Shown here piece after piece: positions 12,312 to 19,190 of a stretch of 25,712 nt of DNA (position 1 is the first letter of the stretch; the number at the start of each line of letters is the position of its first letter). The translations under genes and the position numbers were made by a program. The notes under the pieces were generated by a model. The model saw only the letters and a list, made by a program, of their open reading frames with translations, had not been told where the DNA came from and searched no databases. This DNA is from a virus, in IMG/VR virus record IMGVR_UViG_3300034073_001648, positions 1 through 25,712 of that record; one strand, 5' to 3'.

Positions 12312-12317
12312 AATACT

Positions 12318-12346
12318 ATTATATCATGGTCGGTTTGAATTGTCAA
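12318..12346 (-). promoter_or_regulatory. Consensus sigma70 promoter giving a likely leaderless mRNA
   Basis: TTGACA (12341-12346), 17-bp spacer, TATAAT (12318-12323), preceded by GC: the strongest match to consensus in the window. The start would be near 12311, the A of the metallopeptidase ATG. The -35 box overlaps the stop codon of the upstream gene. Confidence 0.8.
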
Positions 12347-12681
12347 GCGTCTTGAGGATCAATAGGAGAGAGTTTCTCCAGATGCTTTAGATTACCCTTA
12401 ACAAAATATGCCGATATTTCTTCCCATATTTTGTAGTCTTTATCTAAATTTCGGTAAAATACAATCTCGCCAGTATAATTAGATAATTGTTCCCATACAT
12501 GATTAAAATGATTTATATACCCACCAAGAAAGGCATTTGCATCTTCTATCCATTCGGTATCATACTTTTCAACCCAAAGTGTTCCGTCTTCCCGAATTTC
12601 ATAATTATCCATTAATTGATTCGGTGTATCTTTGGTTTGGTATTCGTGTTGGTTGTACCGTATATAATCAAACATTCCCAT
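12343..12681 (-). CDS. Conserved phage protein (MGMFDYI...YQTKDTP...YEIREDGTLW)
   Basis: 112 aa. MGMFDYIRYN, YQTKDTPNQLM and YEIREDGTLWVEKYD match a phage and prophage family of unknown function that usually begins MGMFD. For that reason the start is set at 12681, with GAG 7 nt in front, rather than at the ATG four codons earlier. Trp and Tyr are frequent in the middle. Confidence 0.7.
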   Translation of the reverse strand: MGMFDYIRYNQHEYQTKDTPNQLMDNYEIREDGTLWVEKYDTEWIEDANAFLGGYINHFNHVWEQLSNYTGEIVFYRNLDKDYKIWEEISAYFVKGNLKHLEKLSPIDPQDA

Positions 12682-12682
12682 T

Positions 12683-12940
12683 TTATAACTCATAAGTGTT
12701 GGCTGGGTCTAATTCTAACAGTATATTCAGGAACAAGCAAGCATCTTCTTCATTGGTATATTGCCGAATGAATAATTGCCCTGTAATATCTGATCGTACC
12801 AATAACATAATTTGAGTGTCACGGTACATAGAGAATTTAACGACCCAGCCGTTTCTATTAACGGCAGAAAAAGATTTAGTCTTTGTTGCTATCTCTAGAA
12901 ACTTTTTGGAAGGCACCGGCTGTAATGAATTGTTTTGCAT
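12683..12940 (-). CDS. 85-aa protein of unknown function
   Basis: Contains AVNRNGWVVKFSMYRDTQIM and a C-terminal LFIRQYTNEEDACLFLNILL region, beta-rich then helical. The 5' end overlaps the upstream gene by 65 nt, far more than elsewhere in the window, and no ribosome site precedes ATG 12940. The true start may therefore be downstream. The body of the frame looks real. Confidence 0.6.
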   Translation of the reverse strand: MQNNSLQPVPSKKFLEIATKTKSFSAVNRNGWVVKFSMYRDTQIMLLVRSDITGQLFIRQYTNEEDACLFLNILLELDPANTYEL

Positions 12941-13100
12941 TTTCAGAAATTTGATTAAATACTTCTAGACCTTTCTGATTATATGTATGCATTTCTTTAT
13001 TTACAGTTTCTACTGCCTTATTGACGAAATCTTTTTGAAGATCAATGGCCATTGTGGCGTACTTGGTCATATCTTGGATGGTTGGAATATTAGTAAACAT
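12876..13100 (-). CDS. Phasin-like helical protein
   Basis: 74 aa. After MFTNIPTIQDMTKYATMAID the sequence is one amphipathic helix with regular Val/Phe/Ile spacing (DFVNKAVETVNKEMHTYNQK, LEVFNQISENAKQFI). Phasins, which coat polyhydroxyalkanoate granules, look like this, but any short amphipathic-helix protein could. AAGGAG precedes the ATG. The role is open; the phasin idea is only a resemblance. Confidence 0.6.
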   Translation of the reverse strand: MFTNIPTIQDMTKYATMAIDLQKDFVNKAVETVNKEMHTYNQKGLEVFNQISENAKQFITAGAFQKVSRDSNKD

Positions 13101-13123
13101 AGTTATCTCCTTTAGACGATAGT

Positions 13124-13231
13124 TTAATATTGTTTGGAATAAATTTTTGCAATTCTTTCTGCTCTTCTCATTTGCATTTCAGCAAAAGCACGGTAGAATT
13201 CAACAAAAAAAGTTTTGATTTTCTGTAACAT
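13124..13231 (-). CDS. 35-aa basic helical protein
   Basis: Encodes MLQKIKTFFVEFYRAFAEMQ then MRRAERIAKIYSKQY, an amphipathic basic helix. It has the strongest ribosome site in the window (AAGGAGG, 4 nt before the ATG), but start codon and site lie within a hairpin (13229-13257). A late-type promoter starts within or next to that hairpin. The function is unknown; it may belong with the phasin-like protein that follows. Confidence 0.65.
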   Translation of the reverse strand: MLQKIKTFFVEFYRAFAEMQMRRAERIAKIYSKQY

Positions 13232-13257
13232 GTAACCTCCTTGTTAAGCGTTACATG
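13229..13257 (-). promoter_or_regulatory. Hairpin covering the start codon of the 35-aa gene
   Basis: In the mRNA, CAUGUAAC (13250-13257) pairs perfectly with GUUACAUG (13229-13236), whose last three bases are the start codon. The 13-nt loop holds most of the AAGGAGG ribosome site. Read-through mRNA would form the full stem. A transcript starting at the predicted +1 (about 13254) would lose three of the eight pairs. Confidence 0.6.
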
Positions 13258-13259
13258 GT

Positions 13260-13267
13260 TATTTATG
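13260..13267 (-). promoter_or_regulatory. Late-type promoter CATAAATA before the 35-aa gene
   Basis: The minus strand reads ACATAAATAACC. With T4 late spacing the start would be near 13254, inside the 5' arm of the hairpin. It is one of four NATAAATA sites found in gaps between genes. Confidence 0.5.
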
Positions 13268-13283
13268 TTGCAAGAGCACAATC

Positions 13284-13988
13284 CTAGAGAATTTTATTGA
13301 AAAGTTTACATTTATCGCCGTGATATCTAGCATAGTTACCTAAATCTAAAACACGATTACAATGAATACAGGTCTTTTTTGGTCTGTTTTTTGTTTCTTC
13401 ACTCATCTTTTTTAGTCTATCTTCATCGTATTTTATACCTTTATTTGGATGAACATAATTTGGATCATCTAATGTTTTTCTCAATGAGGCAATTTGTTTC
13501 TTAACTGATTCTGGGTCTTTTTTAACACCTTTAAATTTCTCACTAACAATTCTTCTTTGATTATCTGATTGTTTTTTACCATACATACCAACTTTTTTTT
13601 CTTGATGCAATCTTTTAACCAAGTCACTCTTTTTTTCTTTTATTTTTAGTTGACCTAATTTTAGTTTTTCACAAGTTTCTTCGTACATAGGGTGTTCTTT
13701 GTATAAGACTGTTACGCCTCCTTTACCACCCAATGATATGTTATAATAGTCTTCATCACCAATTATTTTTTCATTGACCAATTCTTTTTCTTTTTTGTTC
13801 ATATCTTCTTCATTATCAAAAATAAACAATATTTTCTTCTGAAAATTGTCTTTACCATATTTTTTTATGGCATTTTTTAAATATATTCCAGAGCCTAGAT
13901 AACTGTCATCTATTTTTTCTGTTATATGTTTACCAATATATTTTTTATTCGTCAATAAATTGGTCGTTTCGTAAATAGTATAAAACAT
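13284..13988 (-). CDS. GIY-YIG homing endonuclease (Seg-like)
   Basis: 234 aa from ATG 13988, which follows GGAGG at 5 nt. The GIY-YIG nuclease domain is at the start: YTIYETTN (3-10), KKYIGKH (15-21), then a Lys/Glu-rich helical part and NISLGGKGG. A basic DNA-binding middle carries repeated NUMOD-like segments (YGKKQSDNQRRIVSEKFKG). The C-terminus has a zinc finger with C-x2-C and a later Cys (CIHCNRVLDLG). It cuts DNA to copy itself into gene-free alleles, like T4 Seg enzymes. Very Lys-rich and more AT-rich than its neighbours, it has its own promoter, as mobile genes often do. Confidence 0.85.
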   Translation of the reverse strand: MFYTIYETTNLLTNKKYIGKHITEKIDDSYLGSGIYLKNAIKKYGKDNFQKKILFIFDNEEDMNKKEKELVNEKIIGDEDYYNISLGGKGGVTVLYKEHPMYEETCEKLKLGQLKIKEKKSDLVKRLHQEKKVGMYGKKQSDNQRRIVSEKFKGVKKDPESVKKQIASLRKTLDDPNYVHPNKGIKYDEDRLKKMSEETKNRPKKTCIHCNRVLDLGNYARYHGDKCKLFNKIL

Positions 13989-14009
13989 AGTTTCCTCCAT
14001 ATTTTATAC

Positions 14010-14017
14010 TATTTATT
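14010..14017 (-). promoter_or_regulatory. Late-type promoter AATAAATA before the homing endonuclease
   Basis: The minus strand reads TTAATAAATAG in the gap after phoH. It fits NATAAATA with a predicted start near 14004, leaving a 16-nt leader that includes GGAGG. The surrounding DNA is so AT-rich that a chance match is more likely here than at the other sites. Confidence 0.4.
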
Positions 14018-14041
14018 AAAATTTAACTTTAGAGGAGATTT

Positions 14042-14794
14042 TTAAACATCAATATCTAAATTATTACAAGCAATGATCCAGTCCCTCACCAAAGAACTTC
14101 TACAGATATCATCTACTGTAAATTCTATGAGTGTGAAGTCTTTCATAGTTTTGGCTACATCCAAAAACTGTTTAATACCAGAAACATCACTACTCTTTTT
14201 ATTCAAATCATTCTGTCTGTAGTCACCACACCAAATAATCTTTGACCTATACCCGACCCTGGTCATCACAGTAGAAATTTCACTCCAATTCATGTTCTGA
14301 CATTCATCCACTATGATTATAGCGTCATCAAAAGACATACCACGAATGAAACTGGTACTAATGAAACTGATATGGCCTTGTTCATCTAGTCTCTGATATG
14401 CATCACGGCGACCAAATAGTGTCTCGCATATCTGCCTGTATGGTTGTTCATAGATTTCCATTTTCTCTGATGCATCACCAGGCAGATGGCCAATCTCTCT
14501 TGATTGTACTGCCGAACGAACTATGATTATTTTATTGAATGGGTTTGATTTGTCAAGAACTTCTTCTAATGCCTTGTAAAGTGCAATAAATGTCTTGCCT
14601 GTTCCTGCAACGCCATGTAATGCTATAAAATAGTCACCTCGTTTATAGGCGTCAAAGAATTGTTTCTGATGGTCTGTAAGTGGGTCAAATGTTTTTAAAT
14701 CGTCTATTCTTATTTTAAGATGGTGGTTTGTATTACCGTTCTTAGGTGTAGTGGTGTTCTCTGTTTCTGTATTTGCGGTCTGTTTACGGGCCAT
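14042..14794 (-). CDS. phoH: PhoH-like ATPase
   Basis: 250 aa. Walker A is GVAGTGKT (61-68) and Walker B IIIVDECQN (159-167, D163 E164), with the PhoH hallmarks RSAVQSREIGHLPGD and IWCGDYRQNDL. PhoH proteins are P-loop NTPases, probably acting on RNA, common in marine and freshwater phages; their phage role is uncertain. Residues 1-25 are Thr/Asn-rich and probably disordered. The ATG overlaps the upstream GIY-YIG gene by 11 nt and is preceded by AAGGA. Last gene of the nucleotide-metabolism operon. Confidence 0.9.
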   Translation of the reverse strand: MARKQTANTETENTTTPKNGNTNHHLKIRIDDLKTFDPLTDHQKQFFDAYKRGDYFIALHGVAGTGKTFIALYKALEEVLDKSNPFNKIIIVRSAVQSREIGHLPGDASEKMEIYEQPYRQICETLFGRRDAYQRLDEQGHISFISTSFIRGMSFDDAIIIVDECQNMNWSEISTVMTRVGYRSKIIWCGDYRQNDLNKKSSDVSGIKQFLDVAKTMKDFTLIEFTVDDICRSSLVRDWIIACNNLDIDV

Positions 14795-15215
14795 GAGATT
14801 CCTTTTCTTCGGTTAACATATTTTTTAAATGCTCTTTTCTTACTCTCACCATCAACCAATCATTATAATAATTATCACTTAGCAAAGCACCAAGCGTAAT
14901 GATGTAGTGCGTTTCCCAATACGCACATTCGGATCTTGTTTTACAGAGTTTGAGGATTGTTCTACAGAAAGTGTCTGGGCCAAATGATTTGACCTCTTCT
15001 TGAATGACTTTGTTTGAACCATAATAATCTTTCCAATCACTTTTTTTGCGAGTTTTCTTTTTCTTACCATTTACTTGCTTACTACCGGCTTTGGTAAAGA
15101 ATTTTTTGCCAATATATTTTCTCCCAGAAACTATGTTTTCTATCACATATACAAACCCATAGTTATCTTCTATATCGTTTTCAGTAAATAATGTATTTTT
15201 ATAGTACCAACTCAT
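14784..15215 (-). CDS. GIY-YIG family endonuclease (SegE-like)
   Basis: 143 aa with FVYVIENIVSGRKYIGKKFF (21-40), a GIY-YIG core, then a Lys-rich region and DWKDYYGSNKVIQEEVKSFG. The catalytic glutamate is probably in the CAYWETHYI segment. Homologues are fixed members of T4-like genomes, often annotated as putative endonucleases, so it may be a domesticated repair or recombination nuclease rather than a mobile one. The ATG overlaps the upstream zinc-ribbon gene (ATGA). Confidence 0.8.
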   Translation of the reverse strand: MSWYYKNTLFTENDIEDNYGFVYVIENIVSGRKYIGKKFFTKAGSKQVNGKKKKTRKKSDWKDYYGSNKVIQEEVKSFGPDTFCRTILKLCKTRSECAYWETHYIITLGALLSDNYYNDWLMVRVRKEHLKNMLTEEKESHGP

Positions 15216-15364
15216 TCATCGTCTTCTTCAATTTCTTCCTCATCTTCGATTATATATGAACTACAGAACGGGCAGTAGGTTGGCCTGTCTTCTACCTGTT
15301 CTTCGTCATATTTAATTTTAAATTCAGAATCGCAATCGCTACATGTATGACTTAATGTTGCCAT
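15212..15364 (-). CDS. 50-aa zinc-ribbon protein
   Basis: Encodes MATLSHTCSDCDSEFKIKYD and then YCPFCSSYIIED and an all-acidic tail. C8-x2-C11 and C31-x2-C34 form a classic zinc ribbon. Such ribbons bind nucleic acid or RNA polymerase; the Glu/Asp tail argues for protein contact. TAATG joins it to the nuclease gene before and ATGA to the GIY-YIG gene after it. Confidence 0.75.
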   Translation of the reverse strand: MATLSHTCSDCDSEFKIKYDEEQVEDRPTYCPFCSSYIIEDEEEIEEDDE

Positions 15365-15783
15365 TAATTACACCATGATGACTTCTTTTCACCGTGATAG
15401 GGTCTTGCATGGCCATTTGCAATTAATAGTTCTGATAACTTTTTCCCATCAAGGATTACATCACCTAATACCCTTCCACCATACTTATCATGGGACTCTA
15501 GAAGGATTTGTGTGACTTTGGCATTTTTTACAGCATTTTTAGTAAATTCTGATGCAGCAATGGCAGCCTTGGCCTCTTTATCACATTGAGCTCTATGACC
15601 CTTCTCAGGAGTATCAACACCAAGAACACGAATTGAAAGTAATGGTTTTAATGGTGCAGGCATAAATGGTGCTTCAAATTCTACTGTATCACCATCAATG
15701 ACCCTTGTGATTTTATAATTGTATGGATTAGCAAGTGATGCCGAACCCATCATCATAAAAATTAGAAAAATTATTTTTTTCAA
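15364..15783 (-). CDS. Exported thermonuclease (SNase/TNc family)
   Basis: 139 aa from TTG 15783, which has AAGGAG 8 nt upstream. The long frame above it only crosses other genes. An N-terminal signal peptide (MKKIIFLIFMMMGSASLA) is followed by the nuclease fold: VIDGDTVEF (28-36), IRVLGVDTPEKGH (R52, D57, E60) and DKYGGRVLG (R104), the full catalytic set of Staphylococcus nuclease. It should cut DNA or RNA in the periplasm of a Gram-negative host, needing Ca2+. The lone late cysteines (C67, C138) could form a disulfide. Possible roles are nutrient scavenging or destroying incoming DNA. Confidence 0.85.
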   Translation of the reverse strand: MKKIIFLIFMMMGSASLANPYNYKITRVIDGDTVEFEAPFMPAPLKPLLSIRVLGVDTPEKGHRAQCDKEAKAAIAASEFTKNAVKNAKVTQILLESHDKYGGRVLGDVILDGKKLSELLIANGHARPYHGEKKSSWCN

Positions 15784-15797
15784 AGTTTTAACTCCTT

Positions 15798-15893
15798 CTA
15801 AAATATTTCCCATAGCATCCATAGTACGATGAGTCCTATAAGACCTACGAGAAAAGTGCCTATTATATCCACTAGTAACATATTGAAAAACAT
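15798..15893 (-). CDS. 31-aa membrane microprotein after nrdB
   Basis: Encodes MFFNMLLVDIIGTFLVGLIG then LIVLWMLWEIF, almost entirely hydrophobic, one long membrane span. Its ATG shares a base with the nrdB stop (TAATG), and its stop lies about 14 nt before the nuclease start. It fills the gap between nrdB and the nuclease exactly. Function unknown. Confidence 0.6.
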   Translation of the reverse strand: MFFNMLLVDIIGTFLVGLIGLIVLWMLWEIF

Positions 15894-16885
15894 TATGCTG
15901 CTTTGCCCCATACATCTTCCCATGTTCCAGACAATGCACCTTTGGCGTAGTCTGTAACACGGTTCTCAAAGAAATTACCGTGAATAGGTGCATTGAGTAT
16001 TTCTTCTACCCAAGGCAATGGATTCTTTTTGACTTTGAAAATGCCTTTCATTCCCATGCTAATTAATCTACGGTCAGCAATATAACGAATGTATTGTTTA
16101 ACATCTTGTGCGGTCAAGTTTGGCATGTCTCCCATATCAAATGCAAGGTCAATAAATTTGTCTTCAAGTTCAACCATTCGTGTTGCAATGGTATATATTT
16201 TACCTTTCAGGTCATCATTCCAAATCTCTTTGTTCTCCTCTATATATGTTCTAAAGAGTTTAATCATAGACTCAGTGTGCATTGTTTCATCAACAATAGA
16301 CCATGTAACGATTTGACCCATACCCTTCATAAGGCCATGGCGTGGGAAGTTTAACAACATTATAAACGACGAAAATAATTGCATGCCTTCTGTAAAAGCA
16401 CTAAAGGCAGCAATATGGGCAGCAGTAGACTCAATAGTGCCGTTTTTTGAAGATAGGTCCAGAATGTACTCATGTTTCTCTCTCATTTGTGCGTATTCTA
16501 GAAATTCGTCATATGTAGAGTCTGGCATGCCAAGTGTTTCGATCAAGTGCGAATATGCTGCAATATGTAATGCTTCCCTTGCGGCGAAGCCAAGTAACAT
16601 CATGCGAACTTCTGGTTGTGGAAAATAGGGTAGATAGTTATTAACATAACCTCCTGCAACATCAACATCGCCTTGTGTGAAGAAACGAAAGATGTTTGTA
16701 AGGAATTGTTTTTGTGATGCTGTAAGTTTATTCTTCCAATCTTTTACATCTTCAAGCATTGGAACTTCTGAGTGTAACCAGTGAGCCTGTTCGTGCTTTA
16801 ACCATGCCTCGTAAGCCCATGGATAATTAAATGGTTTAAAACTGTTTCTCTCGTCTGTTAGTCTTGTTTTTGCTTTCTTGATCAT
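15893..16885 (-). CDS. nrdB: Ribonucleotide reductase class I, small (beta) subunit
   Basis: 330 aa from ATG 16885, with GGAG 6 nt upstream; a TTG four codons earlier is the alternative. All dinuclear-metal ligands can be placed with E. coli spacing: D73, E104-x2-H107 (REALHIAAYS), E166 (FTEGMQLF), E200-x2-H203 (DETMH). The radical tyrosine is Y111. With NrdA it reduces ribonucleotides to deoxyribonucleotides for phage DNA synthesis. It is separated from nrdA by four unrelated genes. The C-terminus ends GTWEDVWGKAA rather than the typical acidic NrdA-binding tail. Confidence 0.92.
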   Translation of the reverse strand: MIKKAKTRLTDERNSFKPFNYPWAYEAWLKHEQAHWLHSEVPMLEDVKDWKNKLTASQKQFLTNIFRFFTQGDVDVAGGYVNNYLPYFPQPEVRMMLLGFAAREALHIAAYSHLIETLGMPDSTYDEFLEYAQMREKHEYILDLSSKNGTIESTAAHIAAFSAFTEGMQLFSSFIMLLNFPRHGLMKGMGQIVTWSIVDETMHTESMIKLFRTYIEENKEIWNDDLKGKIYTIATRMVELEDKFIDLAFDMGDMPNLTAQDVKQYIRYIADRRLISMGMKGIFKVKKNPLPWVEEILNAPIHGNFFENRVTDYAKGALSGTWEDVWGKAA

Positions 16886-16887
16886 TT

Positions 16888-17598
16888 CTATCTCCAATAA
16901 TTAGAATAGTCTATACTATCCCAGTATTTTTTGTTGTTGCGGTTCCAAAAATTCTTAATCAGATACCAGGCCATGCCAAAATATCCCATCTTTTTAAATC
17001 TTCTACTATCTTGTCCAAAGTAATGTTTGAGTAGTTTAAACTTTTTAGGGTCATACATTTTTGATAAAAAGAAATCTTCACTTGTTTGGTACTTTGCAGG
17101 GAATCTACCGAGTTCTTCAAATTTTGATCTTCTTGTCAAAAAGAAAGCACCTACAGCAAATGGTACCCAAGGTTTCATTATACGATTGATAATATTGAAT
17201 AGTGAAAAACCAATTTTTGTTCTGATATCATCATCATAACATTTTATATAGAGGCCAATCAAGTCTAAATTGTTGTTTTCTATTTCATTTACCGAATCTT
17301 GTATGACAGTATTACTGAAAAATCTCACATCACTATCTATAAACAAAATATATGGTGTAGTGACCAATTTTGCACCATTATTCTTGGCAATTGAAACTGG
17401 CCCACCATCAATTATCTCAACATTCAAATCACCTTTATTTTTTTCTATGACATTTCTGGTGTTATCAGTAGATGCGTCAGCGATGATGATTCTGGTACTT
17501 CCTATGTTTTGAAGTCGCAAATCATTTAGTAGATGATGTATGTAATCCTCTTCATTTTTACAAGGAACAACAATCGTTATTTTTTCTGATAGATTCAT
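16888..17598 (-). CDS. Family 2 glycosyltransferase
   Basis: 236 aa, GT-A fold. It starts with ITIVVPCKNEEDYIHHLLND, has IIIADASTDNTR and the metal-binding DSD at 88-90 (ILFIDSDVRF), then a hydrophobic stretch KPWVPFAVGAFFLTRRSKF and a basic C-terminus. It moves a sugar from a nucleotide-sugar to an acceptor; the hydrophobic part suggests membrane association. Its ATG overlaps the TGA of the exported-protein gene. Next to an LpxH-like enzyme it may modify the cell envelope, but the acceptor is unknown. Confidence 0.85.
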   Translation of the reverse strand: MNLSEKITIVVPCKNEEDYIHHLLNDLRLQNIGSTRIIIADASTDNTRNVIEKNKGDLNVEIIDGGPVSIAKNNGAKLVTTPYILFIDSDVRFFSNTVIQDSVNEIENNNLDLIGLYIKCYDDDIRTKIGFSLFNIINRIMKPWVPFAVGAFFLTRRSKFEELGRFPAKYQTSEDFFLSKMYDPKKFKLLKHYFGQDSRRFKKMGYFGMAWYLIKNFWNRNNKKYWDSIDYSNYWR

Positions 17599-17789
17599 TT
17601 AAGTAACTCGTTTATGTTTTTGACTTGTTCTTCGACATCGTATTTATTTCCTACAGTAACAGGCACACACATACCACCTTTGTATTGTTTTGCATACTTC
17701 TCGCATGGTTCTTTTGTCTGCCAGGCCTCTACAAATACTGGTTTGGCACCAACATGTGCAACAATTACGATTGCCCATATGATGTTCAT
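17595..17789 (-). CDS. Small exported protein with two cysteines
   Basis: 64 aa from ATG 17789, which overlaps the upstream TGA; the longer frame starts inside the LpxH-like gene. MNIIWAIVIVAHVGAKP looks like a signal peptide or N-terminal anchor. A short domain follows with EPCEKYAKQYKGGMCVPVTV, where two Cys could pair in the periplasm. It lies between two envelope-type genes. No known family. Confidence 0.65.
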   Translation of the reverse strand: MNIIWAIVIVAHVGAKPVFVEAWQTKEPCEKYAKQYKGGMCVPVTVGNKYDVEEQVKNINELLK

Positions 17790-18529
17790 ACAATATCTTT
17801 CCAGAAAACTAGTTCCCACTTACCATCTGTATGCTCAACTAGTGCAGAACAGCTTTCGACCCAATCGCCATCATTCATATAGACCACACCATCAATATCT
17901 TTAATCTCTGCGGTGTGTATATGACCACAAATTACACCATCATAACCTTTTCTTTTGCAATATGAAGAAAGGTTAGATTCAAATTTAAAAACAAAATCAA
18001 CTGCTCTTTTTACTCTTGATTTTAAATATTTACTGAGTGACCAATAACCAAAACCAAGTCTGTGGCGAACAGCATTAAATTTAGTATTCAGTGCAAGTAC
18101 AAAATCATAAGCCTTATCACCTAGAAATGAGATCCACGGTGCAAGGCGTGTAATACCGTCGAATAAGTCTCCATGAGTGACCAAATAGTGCTTGCCATCA
18201 ACGCCAATGTGTTCAAACTGATTGTAGATTTCAACATTTCCAAAACTGAAACCGTATGGCAACATTGGTCTGAGAAATTCATCATGGTTTCCCGCAATGT
18301 AGATAACTCTTGTGCCCCTCTTTGCATAACCTAATATCCTTCTGACTACATTTGTATGACTTTGTTTCCATCGCCATTTGTTTTGTTGAATTTTCCAACC
18401 ATCAATTATATCACCTATAAGATATAAAGTGTCACAAGTATTGTTCTTAAGAAAATTATTTAATAAATCTGCTTTACAATCTTTAGTTCCCAAATGCACA
18501 TCACTAATGAATATGCTTTTGTAGTGCAT
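17786..18529 (-). CDS. Metallophosphoesterase resembling UDP-2,3-diacylglucosamine diphosphatase (LpxH)
   Basis: 247 aa with every calcineurin-type metal motif: SDVHLG (9-14, D10 H12), GDIIDGW (39-45), GNHDE (80-84), THGD (118-121) and GHIHTAE (202-208). Overall similarity is to the LpxH-like enzymes of Proteobacteria (ISDVHLGTKDCKADLL, LYLIGDIIDGW, YGFSFGNVE). LpxH cuts UDP-2,3-diacylglucosamine to lipid X in lipid A synthesis. A phage copy is unusual and is probably an acquired metabolic gene. The family call is strong; the substrate is inferred and another nucleotide-diphosphate is possible. Confidence 0.85.
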   Translation of the reverse strand: MHYKSIFISDVHLGTKDCKADLLNNFLKNNTCDTLYLIGDIIDGWKIQQNKWRWKQSHTNVVRRILGYAKRGTRVIYIAGNHDEFLRPMLPYGFSFGNVEIYNQFEHIGVDGKHYLVTHGDLFDGITRLAPWISFLGDKAYDFVLALNTKFNAVRHRLGFGYWSLSKYLKSRVKRAVDFVFKFESNLSSYCKRKGYDGVICGHIHTAEIKDIDGVVYMNDGDWVESCSALVEHTDGKWELVFWKDIV

Positions 18530-18538
18530 TTTTTTCCT

Positions 18539-19171
18539 TTAAGCTAAGATTATTTTGCAAATATGTTCTAATCTTTCAATGTGTTCAAATGCTCTCCATG
18601 GCGAAGAATCAATTGAAACAACACCATGACGATCTATTCCCACAATATCATACTTAATTAAGCCTTTATACAACTCAAGATTCTTAACTGTTGCATTGGC
18701 TAATTCTTGTGAAATTGGTGCAACTTCTGGTACTGTTGGTGCTACACTTGTATATCTACCTAGTTCTGGAAACTCTGATACAAGTTTTGTTAAATCAATT
18801 CCTTTATACATCGCTGCAACTGTGTATGTTGGATGCATATGTAGTACAACACGAATTTCTGTTCTTGGTGAAAGTTCTTTTTGCAGTTCAAAATGCAAAG
18901 GTATTTCACCTGATGGTTTTAGACCAGAAGAAATTGGAGTGTACTCTATTTCTTGCCATGTGTGTTCCATTATTGGTGGTTGACCAAAGTAACCACTTTC
19001 TATATGTATTTTCTTAAACATTTCTGGCTGTAAATGTTGTTTTCTGACACCAGAAGGAGTTATAAAAAAGTGTTTTTGATCCCTGTGACGTATAGATGCA
19101 TTACCATCACGAGCAGATATCCAACCTCTCTGATAACCTTCTTTGAACACTTCGCATATAGTTTCTAACAT
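18539..19171 (-). CDS. Class II aldolase/adducin-family enzyme
   Basis: 210 aa. The zinc-aldolase core is visible: RDGNASIR (21-28), FITPSGV (36-42), KPSGE (85-89), HMHPTYTVAA (111-120, zinc His) and DRHGVV (third His H182). The family includes fuculose- and rhamnulose-phosphate aldolases and MtnB of methionine salvage. The substrate cannot be told from sequence. It sits between nrdA and the LpxH-like gene with a 9-nt gap to the latter, so it is in the same operon. Probably an auxiliary metabolic gene for sugar or nucleotide-sugar turnover. Confidence 0.8.
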   Translation of the reverse strand: MLETICEVFKEGYQRGWISARDGNASIRHRDQKHFFITPSGVRKQHLQPEMFKKIHIESGYFGQPPIMEHTWQEIEYTPISSGLKPSGEIPLHFELQKELSPRTEIRVVLHMHPTYTVAAMYKGIDLTKLVSEFPELGRYTSVAPTVPEVAPISQELANATVKNLELYKGLIKYDIVGIDRHGVVSIDSSPWRAFEHIERLEHICKIILA

Positions 19172-19190
19172 TTTTTCTCTAATCTCTCTA

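Noticed and set aside
14879-15070. Lys-rich 63-aa frame inside the SegE-like gene
   Set aside because: It is fully contained in the GIY-YIG gene in another frame and has no motif or ribosome site.
15784-15993. N-terminal extension of the thermonuclease to ATG 15993
   Set aside because: It overlaps the end of nrdB and a coupled microgene, carries no domain, and would bury the signal peptide; TTG 15783 has AAGGAG in front.
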